Below, piece after piece: positions 1 through 9,589 of a DNA stretch of 64,000 bases. The notes under the pieces were generated by a model. It was not told the origin of the DNA. It made no database searches and saw nothing but the letters and a program-made list of their open reading frames with translations. The stretch spans positions 1-64,000 of the forward strand of contig JANSYI010000010.1 in the NCBI GenBank assembly GCA_024742475.1, in the 5' to 3' direction. A program made the position numbers and the translations under genes. Each line of letters opens with the position of its first letter. The stretch's first letter is position 1. The stretch comes from a bacterium (GTDB lineage Bacteria > Myxococcota_A > Polyangia > Nannocystales > Nannocystaceae).

Positions 1-3000
1 CCTCGATCTTCGTCCGCGTCTGCAACACCCCACCCGACCCACTGTAGTAGGTGATCGTGGTGTGCTCGTGCGAGGACGTCTTCGGTTCGGGCAGACGCTT
101 GTGTTTGCGCAGCGTGACGTGCTCGTGGCGCGCATGCACCGTCACCGAGACTGGGCGCGCGTCGAGGTCGTACTCGATGCGCGTAGCCGGCTCGCTCTCC
201 GACGTCCCCTCGCCATCAACGCCGACCGTCCAGGTCTTCGTCACCCGCCCCAGCGCGTCGAAGCGAACGTTCGCCTCGACCCCATTCGCATCGACGACCC
301 GCGTGGCCGCGAGCGTGCGCGGGTCGAAGTCCGAGCGCACCGTGTTGCCCAACGCGTCGGTTGCCGCGACCGCAAAGTAGGCGTCGTCGTCATACTCCAC
401 GCTCGCCGCGTTGCCAAACGCGTCCACCGAGCGCGTCGCCAAGAAGAAGCGGTCCGGGTCATGCTCTGACGTGCCCGAGGGTGCCCAATACAGCCCGGCA
501 TTCTTCACGTACGGCGACGACTCCAGACGCGCCTTGGCCAGCGCGTCATCTCCGAACGCGGCGTCGAATTGGGCCTGGGAGAACACCGCCGCGTGGCTCG
601 AATGCACGATGCCGGTCTTGCCGATGCCGCCGGGCGTCCCCGAAGCCGCGCCGCCGAAGGGCCCGGCGACGTCGTCATCCATGAAGTAGGTCCGCGCATG
701 GCTGAGCAGCTCCCCGCCGCCCATGGCCCGAAGCGCCGCCATCGAGAACGGTGCTGTCGAGTCCCCGCTCTGCCCGGGCACGGCGAAGCTCTTCGTCTCG
801 GCCACCGCCCCGACGCGGTAGTGCTCGGGCGTGTCCACGTCGAAGACGGTGACCACCTCGGTACGCACCACCTCGGTGCGGCGCTGCGGGTCATCGCCAG
901 GCGCGTCGGAGGAGATGAGGTCCGCCGGAGGAGGGTCCTCGGGGCCTGCGTCGGGCGGCGTCGTCCCCGATGGATCGTCCACCTCACCGGTCACAACATC
1001 GATCGACACCGTCCGCGTCATCCCCGACGCCCATGCCTCGTAGACCCCGTCGTCGCTGACCAGGTGCTCGGACGGCGCGGGGTCGGCCTGCGTATCGAAG
1101 AAGAACAGTTCGACCCGCCGGTTCGCGGGCTCGGGCGTGTCGTCGGGGGTCGGCACAGCCAGGAACGCCTCGCCTGCGCCGACAGCCCGCACCGACACCC
1201 CGTCCGGCAACGAGGCCCCCGCGTGCTCGAAGTACGCCGCGACCAACGCGGCTCGGTCGCCCCCTGTGGCGTCCACGAACGCGCCGAAGCTCGCGTGTCC
1301 GAGCGCCCCGGCCATGTGCGCATCCTCGACCGGCCCCCAGACGCCGACACCGCAGCCTTCGTACTCCGCGAGCCATACCGAGATGTCGCCCTGCAGCAAC
1401 GCGGCCATGCTGCGCGCACGCGACAGCGACAGCGCCGCGTTGTCGTGGGTCTGCCCCTCGGTGTCGGTGTGCCCGACGACAACCACCTCGGTCCCCGCTC
1501 TGCCCTGATGCACCGCATGCGCGGCACGAAGACCCGGCAGCGCCGAGGGGAGCACGAAGCTCTTTGCCTCCTCGAACATCGGCCCGACGAGTCGCACGCG
1601 AACGCCGGTCTCTTCCGCCTCCGGGTCCGTCGGCCCGAGCGGGCCTGTCGGCCCCAGCGGAAGCGTGGGCTCGGGCACCGCCTCGCGCCGCGGGTAGGCG
1701 ACTTCGATGCTCTTGCGCGGCACGCCATGGTCGTCGACCTCCAGCACCGCGCTGTGGCTGACCCGCGGGTCGGGCGTCTCCTTGCGCTCGTAGCTGTACG
1801 AGAGCGACTGCTCCGCGACCACGAGCAAACAGCGATGGTCGTCACCGTTGGCCACCGTCTTCACGTCGTAGCCCTGGACGGAGATCGCCAACGGCCGCTT
1901 CGCGATCTCGTCCGCCTCGGCCTTCGCCTCCTCGTCAGAGCCCAGCTCGACCTCCGGCCGCACCTCGGCGTAGCTCTCCGAGCGCAGCAGCGACCCCTTG
2001 AGCGCCCGCACGACCTCGGGGTCGCCATTGCCGGGCTCGGGCAGCAGCACTACGGCAGGGTCGTAGGCCTGGTTGTACTCGGTCGCGTACAGATCGCTCA
2101 GGCTTGTGCCACCGGGCGGCACGATGCCCAGGTGAAACCACGAGCGCGTGAACGTCCGCGGCAACGCGTGCTCGACGTCGAAGAGCTGCCGCTTCGAGAC
2201 CTTGCCCCCGCCGCGAACCAGCGCCCGCTCCCGCATGAGCTCGAGTTCCTGCGCGTCGGCCTGCTCGACGAAGCCAAAACCTCGGAACTCGCGCTCGAGC
2301 GGGTCCCAGCAACCGTGGCGGTAGTCGAGGGTCGATGAAGCGAAGACCTCGGCCACGAGGTCGTAGGACTCGACCTCGGTGACGACGGGCACGCAGCGCG
2401 GGAGTCGGGCGATCGGCGACGCGTCTTCGGGGGAAGGCTCGAGCGCCGTGCTCGGCCGATAGGTGAAGTACGTCTGCAGGCCGATGCCACCCACCTCCGC
2501 GCCGAGCACGTACTGCCGAATGTCTCCTTGCGCGCCGGGGAAGAAGTCGACCGCAGTCACCGTCGCGCTCGCCTCCTTCTTGGCGAATACGAAGGACCCG
2601 GTCCCCCTTCCCTCGATGCGGCACAGCGAGCACAACCCCAGCTCCTCGAACGGGGGGATCGGGAACAACTCGTGGATGTCGGTGAACGCACCGTCTTGTT
2701 GCACGAGCACCCGCGCCTGGCCGTCCTCGAGGATGAGCAGGTCGGCCCCGCCGATGCCGTCGATGTCGAAGGCCCGGATCCGTCGAGGGTCGACCGCGGG
2801 CCCTTGCAGCCCATCGCGGGTCGGGAGCGACGCCACCGGAAACCCCATCGAGACAGCCTCGCCAAACAACCCGTGCCCGAGCCCGGGCCAGACCGTCAGC
2901 GCTCCGTGGTCGACGTGCACGAGGTCGGGCAAGCCGTCGCCGCTGAGGTCGACGAGCAGTACGCACGCGTCCGGGTCGTCGAGCACGGCCCCGGCCCCGC

Positions 3001-4747
3001 CAGGCATCGGCGGCGTCGCCACCGGCTCCCAGCCGCGCTCGGGGCCTTCGAACCTCCACACCGTCGGAGCCTCGCCCTGGGCCTGTACCACCAGCGCGTC
3101 GGTGCGCCCGTCGCCGTCGAGGTCCCCCCACAGCACCCGCGGGAACCCGGTCTCCTCGTCGAAGTCGGCCTCCGGAGGCACGGACGGCAGCGCCGCACCT
3201 GCCTTCCAGCCATCGTCGTCCGCATTCCGCTCCCACACCTGGCCCGTGCCGCCCGGGCCGAGTTCGACCAGCGCAGGGCGTCCGTCGAGGTCAAGGTCGA
3301 AGAAGCGCTGCCGATGCGCATCCTGGCTGCTCGAGGCCGACGCACCGAACGCGAGACGCTGCGGCGGCGCGTTCGACTCGGCGTCGACGCGGCGGTGGTA
3401 GTCGAACTGCCCCATGTGGCGCACGAGCAGCCCGGCCGTCGCGCGTCCATCGAGGTCGATGAACTCGGCGTTGGTCTTCTTCTTGGAGAGGTCGAGCCCC
3501 TCGAACGCCGGGAGGGCCCGCGCCGTCGGTTTCATCCCGTAGGCTTCGTAGATGAACTCGCGGGCGGGGGCCCGCAGCTCGGAACAATCGTCCCCAATGC
3601 CGACATGCTCGACCTTGGTGAGCATCGCGGCGGCGAGATCGGTGTTGTAGGTCAGCTCGGTGCGCGAGACGAGCAGCTTCTGCCCGCCGAGCCGGTGCAC
3701 CACCCGGACACCCCGGCACAGCCGACGCGTCCGAACCTCGAAGCCCGCGCGGCCAAAGGAGAAGGCGTCCTTGCGGGCCAGCCAGGCGCTCGGGTCATCC
3801 TGCGCGAGCTCACCCGAGCCCGGCTCGGCCTCCCAGTCGAGCAGCACCTCGAACAAAAAGTCCTCGGGTGCGGACGTGCACAGCGCCAGCATCTCGGCCT
3901 CCGACGCCATTGGAAACGCCGACGCGGCCGACGCCTTGTTCGCGTACAGAGCTCGCAGCAGTACGCTCTGGCAACCGAGCGCCCGTCCGGGCTCCACGTC
4001 GGTGTCGGTGACGTACTGGTAGACGAGCGTGTTGCCCAGCGGGTCGAGCTGCGCGCAGAGGTTCCATCGGAACACCCGCGCCGGGTCGTCGGGATCGGCG
4101 ACCCGCGAGGCCGGCTCGACACCGAAGAGCGAGACGACGTTGCTCGCGCTCGTCACCCGCCAGTGGGAGATGCCGGCCTTCTCCCAGCGCTCGATTCGGG
4201 AGAAGCCAGACTCGAGCCGAGGCTGGTAGCGGGTTATCGTGTAGCCGTCAGGGCCCGATCCGCTGCCGACCTTGACCAGCTCGGCCGCGTCCGAGAACAC
4301 GAACACGTCCGACTCCGCCGCGTCGTCGTAGGTAGGCACGCCGCGAGCGCTCTGGCCCCCATTCTTCGGTAGGTGAGGGCGCGTCGTCGCACGCTGGAAA
4401 TACGGAACGCTCAGCGCCCAGCCCTGGCCAAACGGTCCATTCTCGCCGTTGCTGTCGTAGCCCAGCCCCAGGCTCGGGGTCAGCGTGCGCCCCGGCGGCA
4501 CCGGAAACGCAATGCTGCCCGTCACCGAGCCCATCACCGGGTTCACCGAGAACTTCTCGCCCAGCTTCGGCAGCGACACCCCGCCCTCGGAGCCGCCGAC
4601 CTCGGGCGTCATCGCCTGCGGGTCTTCTTGCCCCTCGACGTGCACCACCAGCGCGTGATGCTTGCCCGGCTCCACGGAAAGCGGCGGTATCTCTCCGTTG
4701 GGAAGCAGCCGCACGTGGTGCGTGACGTCGGGCGTGTCGTCGGCCAT
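1..4747 (-). CDS. Tc-toxin B-subunit-like protein (SpvB/TcdB type) with inserted OmpA-like domain; 3' part outside window
   Basis: The reading frame is open from ATG 4747 to the left edge (at least 1,580 codons), so the C-terminal Rhs part is missing. Domain order as I read it: an SpvB-like N-terminus (PVPPGRTLTPSLGLGYDS, GPFGQGWALSVP), FG-GAP/VCBS-type repeats (DLDGDGRTDALVV, DLSGDGLPDLVHVD), a TcdB-middle-like region with the usual EREFRGFGFVEQ motif, then at about residues 1080-1220 an OmpA-like segment (GHTDTEGQ, NAALSLSRARS, closing NRRVELFFFD). Rhs-like text (YDLDARPVSVTVHA) follows near the edge. In Tc toxins this subunit forms, with the C subunit, a cocoon around a toxic C-terminus. 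Start: an in-frame stop lies about 66 bp upstream and no other ATG or GTG intervenes. Toxin function is inferred from family; the effector end is not visible. Confidence 0.85.
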   Translation of the reverse strand, partial: MADDTPDVTHHVRLLPNGEIPPLSVEPGKHHALVVHVEGQEDPQAMTPEVGGSEGGVSLPKLGEKFSVNPVMGSVTGSIAFPVPPGRTLTPSLGLGYDSNGENGPFGQGWALSVPYFQRATTRPHLPKNGGQSARGVPTYDDAAESDVFVFSDAAELVKVGSGSGPDGYTITRYQPRLESGFSRIERWEKAGISHWRVTSASNVVSLFGVEPASRVADPDDPARVFRWNLCAQLDPLGNTLVYQYVTDTDVEPGRALGCQSVLLRALYANKASAASAFPMASEAEMLALCTSAPEDFLFEVLLDWEAEPGSGELAQDDPSAWLARKDAFSFGRAGFEVRTRRLCRGVRVVHRLGGQKLLVSRTELTYNTDLAAAMLTKVEHVGIGDDCSELRAPAREFIYEAYGMKPTARALPAFEGLDLSKKKTNAEFIDLDGRATAGLLVRHMGQFDYHRRVDAESNAPPQRLAFGASASSSQDAHRQRFFDLDLDGRPALVELGPGGTGQVWERNADDDGWKAGAALPSVPPEADFDEETGFPRVLWGDLDGDGRTDALVVQAQGEAPTVWRFEGPERGWEPVATPPMPGGAGAVLDDPDACVLLVDLSGDGLPDLVHVDHGALTVWPGLGHGLFGEAVSMGFPVASLPTRDGLQGPAVDPRRIRAFDIDGIGGADLLILEDGQARVLVQQDGAFTDIHELFPIPPFEELGLCSLCRIEGRGTGSFVFAKKEASATVTAVDFFPGAQGDIRQYVLGAEVGGIGLQTYFTYRPSTALEPSPEDASPIARLPRCVPVVTEVESYDLVAEVFASSTLDYRHGCWDPLEREFRGFGFVEQADAQELELMRERALVRGGGKVSKRQLFDVEHALPRTFTRSWFHLGIVPPGGTSLSDLYATEYNQAYDPAVVLLPEPGNGDPEVVRALKGSLLRSESYAEVRPEVELGSDEEAKAEADEIAKRPLAISVQGYDVKTVANGDDHRCLLVVAEQSLSYSYERKETPDPRVSHSAVLEVDDHGVPRKSIEVAYPRREAVPEPTLPLGPTGPLGPTDPEAEETGVRVRLVGPMFEEAKSFVLPSALPGLRAAHAVHQGRAGTEVVVVGHTDTEGQTHDNAALSLSRARSMAALLQGDISVWLAEYEGCGVGVWGPVEDAHMAGALGHASFGAFVDATGGDRAALVAAYFEHAGASLPDGVSVRAVGAGEAFLAVPTPDDTPEPANRRVELFFFDTQADPAPSEHLVSDDGVYEAWASGMTRTVSIDVVTGEVDDPSGTTPPDAGPEDPPPADLISSDAPGDDPQRRTEVVRTEVVTVFDVDTPEHYRVGAVAETKSFAVPGQSGDSTAPFSMAALRAMGGGELLSHARTYFMDDDVAGPFGGAASGTPGGIGKTGIVHSSHAAVFSQAQFDAAFGDDALAKARLESSPYVKNAGLYWAPSGTSEHDPDRFFLATRSVDAFGNAASVEYDDDAYFAVAATDALGNTVRSDFDPRTLAATRVVDANGVEANVRFDALGRVTKTWTVGVDGEGTSESEPATRIEYDLDARPVSVTVHARHEHVTLRKHKRLPEPKTSSHEHTTITYYSGSGGVLQTRTKIE

Positions 4748-4880
4748 CCGGGCGAGCGCACGGTACCACCGCCCCCGTGCCGCCCGCAGCGACTCCCTCG
4801 CACCGAGGACAGGTCACCCTGCCCTCCGGCTCACCGGCCCCTTGCCGTGCCCCCCCCGGGTCCGGGACACTCGGGGCGCG

Positions 4881-6017
4881 ATGGCCCTCCCGCCGATCAA
4901 GCTGCGCCTGGGCGGTGAGGACGTCCACCTCGTCGCCTCGCGCGAGCTCGACCGGTGGGGCGGCTACCTCAACGGCAAGCGCGGCGCCTACGAGCTCATC
5001 ACCCCCGAGAACATCGCCGACATTCGCAGCGCGCTGATGTGCCCGCGGTGGGTCGACACGGAGGGCGTCTACACCGAGCTGTACAAGCAGCTCGAAGACC
5101 GATCCGCCGTGTTCTTCGAGATCCCGCCCGAAGACGTCCCCTTCGACGCGCCGCCGATCGTCGACATCCACGAGCTGCTCCCCACGGGCGGCGACCCGAG
5201 CACGCACCAACCGCAGGGCCCCGGTCCCGACCCGGGCGTCCACTGGATCGAGATCGTCTGCATCTCCTCGCAGGGCGGGTCCTATGCCGGCGCCAAGGCC
5301 CGGCTACGCCTCCCCGACGGCCGCAGCGAGTACGTCACGCTCGACGGGGGCTCGTCCGTACGCTTCGACGACCTCACCGAGGGCGGCACCGTGCACTTCG
5401 AGCTCAGCGGCGACGCCATCGCCCGCGGCAACGCCACCGTGCCCGTCGCAACCCGCTACGAGCTCGGCAAGCCCATCGGCCTCGTCACCCGCAAGCGGCA
5501 CGTCCTCGTCGTGCACCCCAACCCGAACGCGTTCGTCTCGGTGGCGCTCTTCGTCGGCGACGAGCCCGTGCTCACCGGGCGCTACACGCTCGCGACCAAC
5601 GGCGGCGACGACCAAGGAACGCTCGACGCAGAGGCCGCGCGCGCGGACGGCTTCTCGCTGCCATCCCCGGCCACCTACGCGTTCGAGGAGGTGATCCTGC
5701 CGCCGCGCCCCGTCGTGCAGCCCGAGGAGGATCGCGGGACCGACGGGGTCGACGCCTCCACCGACGGCGGCTCCGACGGGCGCCAGCCCGGCGGCGGCCC
5801 GGACCCAGGCACCACGCCGCCGCTGGGCCCCCTGCCCGCCGACAGCGTCCGCATCAGCCTCCGCCTCGACGACGGCACCCCCCTGCCCGCCACCATCGAG
5901 CTGCAACACGCGCGAACCGAGACCGTCGAGGGAGATCAGGCCACCTTCGACGGCGTCGACGGGCAACCCACGCTCGTCATCCGCGGCGCCCGAATCGACC
6001 CCGCCGCCTCGAGCTGA
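4881..6017 (+). CDS. hypothetical protein, divergent to the Tc-like gene
   Basis: A 378-residue soluble protein with no signal peptide. The first 100 residues (MALPPIKLRLGGEDVHLVAS...) and a later beta-rich stretch (RLRLPDGRSEYVTLDGGSS) look like separate small domains. An acidic Gly/Asp/Pro-rich linker at about residues 285-325 joins them to a short C-terminal beta domain. I do not recognise the family. It is head-to-head with the Tc-like gene across 133 bp, so a shared promoter region and a role in export or assembly of that protein are possible but unproven. A longer in-frame start at 4662 would run into the divergent gene; ATG 4881 was preferred. Confidence 0.7.
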   Translation: MALPPIKLRLGGEDVHLVASRELDRWGGYLNGKRGAYELITPENIADIRSALMCPRWVDTEGVYTELYKQLEDRSAVFFEIPPEDVPFDAPPIVDIHELLPTGGDPSTHQPQGPGPDPGVHWIEIVCISSQGGSYAGAKARLRLPDGRSEYVTLDGGSSVRFDDLTEGGTVHFELSGDAIARGNATVPVATRYELGKPIGLVTRKRHVLVVHPNPNAFVSVALFVGDEPVLTGRYTLATNGGDDQGTLDAEAARADGFSLPSPATYAFEEVILPPRPVVQPEEDRGTDGVDASTDGGSDGRQPGGGPDPGTTPPLGPLPADSVRISLRLDDGTPLPATIELQHARTETVEGDQATFDGVDGQPTLVIRGARIDPAASS

Positions 6018-6025
6018 AGCCGCCC

Positions 6026-6559
6026 TCACCCGCGCTTTGAAAACGCCACGATGCCGCGGCGCTTTCGCTGGGCCTGCACCGCAGAGCGGGTGACGCCGTG
6101 CTTGGTGGCCAGGACCTGGTCGGGCACCTTGCCCAGCGGCTCCGCGTCCCAGTCGATGCCCTCGCGCAGGGGTGGGATCCAGCGGGAGCGTCGCTGAAAC
6201 GCGACGGTGGCTTTCGAGACCCCGAGCTGCTCGGCGAGCTCCTCGTCTCGCATCTCGCCCAGCGGCTGCTCGTCCCAGTCGACGGCGCGGAACGTGGGGA
6301 TGCCTCGCGCGTCACGCTGGCGGCGGACCGTTCGGGCGCTCACCTCGAGCTCTTGGGCGAGGTCGACGTCCGACATCTCGCCCAGCGGCTGCTCGTCCCA
6401 GTCGATCGAGAGCGCCCACTCCATCTGCTCGACGTTGCACGCCGGAATGCCTCTGCGTACGCGCTCGCGGCGAACCTTCGTCATGCTGACGCCAAGACGC
6501 TCCGCGATCTCGCGATCGGCACGCTTGCCCAGGCGCTGCTTGTCCCAGTCAATCGGCAT
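6026..6559 (-). CDS. protein of four tandem helix-turn-helix-like repeats
   Basis: 177 residues made almost entirely of four repeats of about 41-48 residues. Each opens with [IV]DWDxxxLG, continues with D-x-x-[IL]-A-x-x-x-x-V-[ST], and closes with V-x-x-x-R-x-x-[RW]-x-I. Examples are IDWDKQRLGKRADREIAERL and VDWDEQPLGEMRDEELAEQL. The second half of each repeat (for example LGVSKATVAFQRRSR) has the look of an HTH recognition helix, so DNA binding by an array of HTH units is a reasonable inference. ATG 6559 places the first repeat at the N-terminus; an upstream extension to 6673 is Arg/Cys-rich low-quality sequence and was rejected. It converges on the gene at 4881-6017. Confidence 0.75.
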   Translation of the reverse strand: MPIDWDKQRLGKRADREIAERLGVSMTKVRRERVRRGIPACNVEQMEWALSIDWDEQPLGEMSDVDLAQELEVSARTVRRQRDARGIPTFRAVDWDEQPLGEMRDEELAEQLGVSKATVAFQRRSRWIPPLREGIDWDAEPLGKVPDQVLATKHGVTRSAVQAQRKRRGIVAFSKRG

Positions 6560-6688
6560 TGCGCTGCTCCACGCCCCGGAGCTTACGCCGGGTCGGCAGC
6601 AAGGTCTACGCCGCCGAACGACCCGGGCGGAGCGTCCGTTGCACTGACAACATGCCCGGCCGAGCGTCCGCAAACCCCGCGGCGGCGC

Positions 6689-9571
6689 CTACTCGCGCTC
6701 GCCGATCCACGCCTCGATCTCCTCGCGCAGCACCCCGGGCACCGACTCGCCCAGCGCACGCTCGGCCAGGCCCATGGCCGCCGTGGGGTCCCGCTCCCAC
6801 GTGGCCCTCGCCAGCGTGAAACGAGCCTCCGCGGCCACGCCGGGCTCGGCACGGTCGCCTAGCGCGTCCAAGGTCGCGAGCGCCTGCGCGGCGTGATCAC
6901 GCGCCTGCGCCAGCCGGCCCAGATCCACCTCGACCCTCGCCACCCTGGCCCGCGCGTTCGCAGAGCGCTCGTGGTCCTCGCCCAGCGACTCGATGATGAT
7001 CGTCGCGCTCTGCTCGAACAGCGCCAGCGCCCGCTCGAGCTCTCCGGCCCCCTGCTCGGCGTACCCCAGGCCCTTGAGCGCGCCGGCGACCTCGGGATGC
7101 TCGGGGCCCAGCGCCTTGCGCTTGATCGCGAGCGCGCGCTCGAACTCCGCACGCGACGCGTCGAAGTCTTCCCGCTCACGCGCGAGGATGCCGAGTTCCT
7201 CGTGCACGGCTGCCACGTAGGGGTGCTCGGGCCCGTGCTGCTCGACGTACATCGGCGCGATCCGGCGAAACGTCCGCTCGGCCTCCTGCGCGTTGCCCAG
7301 CTTCGACTCGGCGAGCGCCAGGTTGTAGAGCGTGTCGGCCAGCGTGACCGCGTCGGCACCGGCGACCTTCTCTTCGACCTCGACCGCCCGCGCAAACGCC
7401 TCCCGCGCCTTCGCGTACTCGCGGTTGCCGAAGTAGACCGCGCCGAAGTTGTTGTGCAGGTTGCCCACCAGCGGGTGGTGAGGACCCACCGCCGCCTCGA
7501 GGATCGCCATCGCCTCCTCGAAGTGCCGCAGCGCCCGCTCAGGGTCGCCTTGGCTCAGCGCCACCCCGCCCAGCGACGTCGCCAGCTCCGCGTGCCGGAT
7601 GTGCCCTGCGGGCAGCGAGTCTCTCGCGAGCTGCGCGGCGTGTCCCCACGCCGCCGCGGCGGCGTCGAAGTCCTGGTTGCGCGCCATGATCGCCCCCCGC
7701 CCCTTCCACAGCGCGATGCCCAGGTCGGCCCGCTCACCGAGCCGTGCGTTGACCGCCTGGCCGAGCTGAAACCAAGTCGCGACGTTTGCCGACGTCGGGT
7801 CTTCGTCCGAGAGCGCCAGAAGCAGCGCGGCCGCCGACCGCACGACCGCCTCGTCGTTGCCCTGGGCCTCGGCCATGAAGAGCGCCCGCTCGAGGTTGCG
7901 CAGCGCCCGGGCGTACTGACCCGTCTGCATCGCCGCGACCCCGTCGACGTGCAGCGCCTCGCGGTGCACAGATGGCCACCCCGTCGCCTCCGCCCGTGCG
8001 AGCAGCGCTTCGACCTGCGCCAGCGCGTCCTGCGTGCGCTTGGTCGACAGCAGCGCCCGCACCGACGCCAAGGCCGACTGTACCTCGCGGACCTCTTCGG
8101 CCAGCGCCGGATCCTCGGGCAGCGCCGGGTGCGTCGAGACGACCGCATCGTCGGCGCAGGGCTCGACCGAGGGGAGCCGCTGCACCGCCTGCACCGAGGC
8201 GCGAACCGTCGCGGCGTCTGCACCCTCGAGCAGCTCGACCAGCGCGCCCGCGTCGGCCCTCCGGTCGTCCAGGCACGCCATCCGGCGGTCGAGCAGGCGC
8301 TCGGACTGCGCGCCCCGAACGAACGTCGCCTCGCACGCCTCCACCCGCATGCGCGTCCAGGCCTCCGCGTAGGCGTCCAGCTCCGCGACCAGCGTGCGTG
8401 ACGCGTCCGCGGCGTAGGCAAGCCCCGCGCCCTCGAACGCTCGCACCACCTCCCGTTCGCGCTGCGGGCTCCACACCTGCGCGAACTCGTCGCGGGCGCC
8501 CGCACAAGGACCCGGTGGGTCAGGAGCCACCCCCCAGCTGGCCGCCGCACCCGCAAGAAGTCCACCCGCGGCGACGGTCGAGCCTACCGCCCACCTTCGC
8601 CGGCGCCGCGGCCTGTCGATCAGCGCGTCGAGCAGCGCCTCCATGTCGTCGAAACGCCGACCGGGGTCGTGCTCGAGCCCGCGGGCCAGCGTCGCCAAGA
8701 GCCCCATCGGTGCGTCCCGCAGACGGGAGGGCCGCCGAAACCGGCCCTCGAGCGCCGCGATCTGCCGCTCGAGCGCGCTGTCACCTTCGAAGGGATGCTG
8801 CCCGAAGAGGCTGTCGTACAGGCACACGCAGAAGCTGAACTGATCCGATCGCGCGTCGATCGCCCGGCCGTCGAACTGCTCGGGAGACATGAAGTACGGC
8901 GTCCCGGCCCGGCCCGTCGCCCCCTCGTCGACGTGGGCTTGGCTGCGCGCCAGCCCGAAGTCCGCCACGATCGCCCGCCGAGACTCGTCGAGCAGCACGT
9001 TGCTGGGCTTGAAGTCGCGGTGAATGATGCCCGCGCGGTGCGCCGCAATCAGCCCGCGCCCGGCCTGCGCGAAGACGTCCAAGATCTCGGAGGGCTCGGG
9101 GTCACCCCCGAGCCACTGCTGGACCGTGTCCGAGACGAACTCCATCGCCAACCACACGCGGCCCCCGGTCTCGCCCGCGTCGTGGATCGTCACCACGTTG
9201 GGGTGGCGGAGCTTGGCGAGCGTGCGCGCCTCGTCGAGCAGCCGCCCGGTCGCCTCCGGCCCCGCCAGATCCGAGCGCACCACCTTGATCGCGACCTTGC
9301 GGTCGAGCTGCGGGTCCCAGGCGGCGTAGACCATGCCCATGCCGCCCGCGCCGACCCGCTCGAGCAGCGAGAATCGCCCCAGCTTCGGCGCCGAATCCGA
9401 GCCCAGCGCCGGGCCAAACATCGCCGACTCGACCGCACCACGGACCCTGGCGGCCTCGACCGAGTCGACCTGGTGCGGGCGACCCTCGAATACGGAGTCC
9501 TCGGCGACCGTGCTCCTCGGTCCGCCCGAACCGCCCGGTTTGGGCGGCGTGCCCTGCTCGCCCACGATCAA
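6689..9571 (-). CDS. membrane Ser/Thr protein kinase with TPR sensor half
   Basis: About 960 residues. The kinase domain (about residues 66-325) has the Gly-rich loop (GAGGMGMVY), VAIK lysine (KVAIKVV), catalytic loop HRDFKPSNVL, DFG (DFGLA) and the APE equivalent (MSPEQ). It should therefore be an active Hanks-type kinase. An Arg-rich stretch and one transmembrane helix (about residues 326-350, ending in GAAASWGVA) follow. The remainder is TPR-like (repeated FxxAxAxxxxALGPEHPEVAxAL-type units), probably outside the cytoplasmic membrane. A Cys-containing segment (EACEATFVRGAQSE...RMACLDDRR) lies just after the membrane helix and recurs in the kinase at 30192. The start is TTG 9571 or GTG 9565; no clear RBS favours either. 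It lies 18 bp downstream of the lipoprotein gene, so the two are probably co-transcribed. Confidence 0.9.
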   Translation of the reverse strand: MIVGEQGTPPKPGGSGGPRSTVAEDSVFEGRPHQVDSVEAARVRGAVESAMFGPALGSDSAPKLGRFSLLERVGAGGMGMVYAAWDPQLDRKVAIKVVRSDLAGPEATGRLLDEARTLAKLRHPNVVTIHDAGETGGRVWLAMEFVSDTVQQWLGGDPEPSEILDVFAQAGRGLIAAHRAGIIHRDFKPSNVLLDESRRAIVADFGLARSQAHVDEGATGRAGTPYFMSPEQFDGRAIDARSDQFSFCVCLYDSLFGQHPFEGDSALERQIAALEGRFRRPSRLRDAPMGLLATLARGLEHDPGRRFDDMEALLDALIDRPRRRRRWAVGSTVAAGGLLAGAAASWGVAPDPPGPCAGARDEFAQVWSPQREREVVRAFEGAGLAYAADASRTLVAELDAYAEAWTRMRVEACEATFVRGAQSERLLDRRMACLDDRRADAGALVELLEGADAATVRASVQAVQRLPSVEPCADDAVVSTHPALPEDPALAEEVREVQSALASVRALLSTKRTQDALAQVEALLARAEATGWPSVHREALHVDGVAAMQTGQYARALRNLERALFMAEAQGNDEAVVRSAAALLLALSDEDPTSANVATWFQLGQAVNARLGERADLGIALWKGRGAIMARNQDFDAAAAAWGHAAQLARDSLPAGHIRHAELATSLGGVALSQGDPERALRHFEEAMAILEAAVGPHHPLVGNLHNNFGAVYFGNREYAKAREAFARAVEVEEKVAGADAVTLADTLYNLALAESKLGNAQEAERTFRRIAPMYVEQHGPEHPYVAAVHEELGILAREREDFDASRAEFERALAIKRKALGPEHPEVAGALKGLGYAEQGAGELERALALFEQSATIIIESLGEDHERSANARARVARVEVDLGRLAQARDHAAQALATLDALGDRAEPGVAAEARFTLARATWERDPTAAMGLAERALGESVPGVLREEIEAWIGERE

Positions 9572-9589
9572 ACGGATCGAACGCTGCGG

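Noticed and set aside
569..4372. Long open frames on the plus strand over the Tc-like gene
   Set aside because: They are Arg/His/Pro-rich antisense shadows of a high-GC gene. The minus frame gives continuous SpvB/TcdB, FG-GAP and OmpA motifs.
6560..6673. N-terminal extension of the HTH-repeat protein
   Set aside because: The added 38 residues are Arg/Cys-rich with no repeat character; ATG 6559 starts exactly before the first DWD unit.
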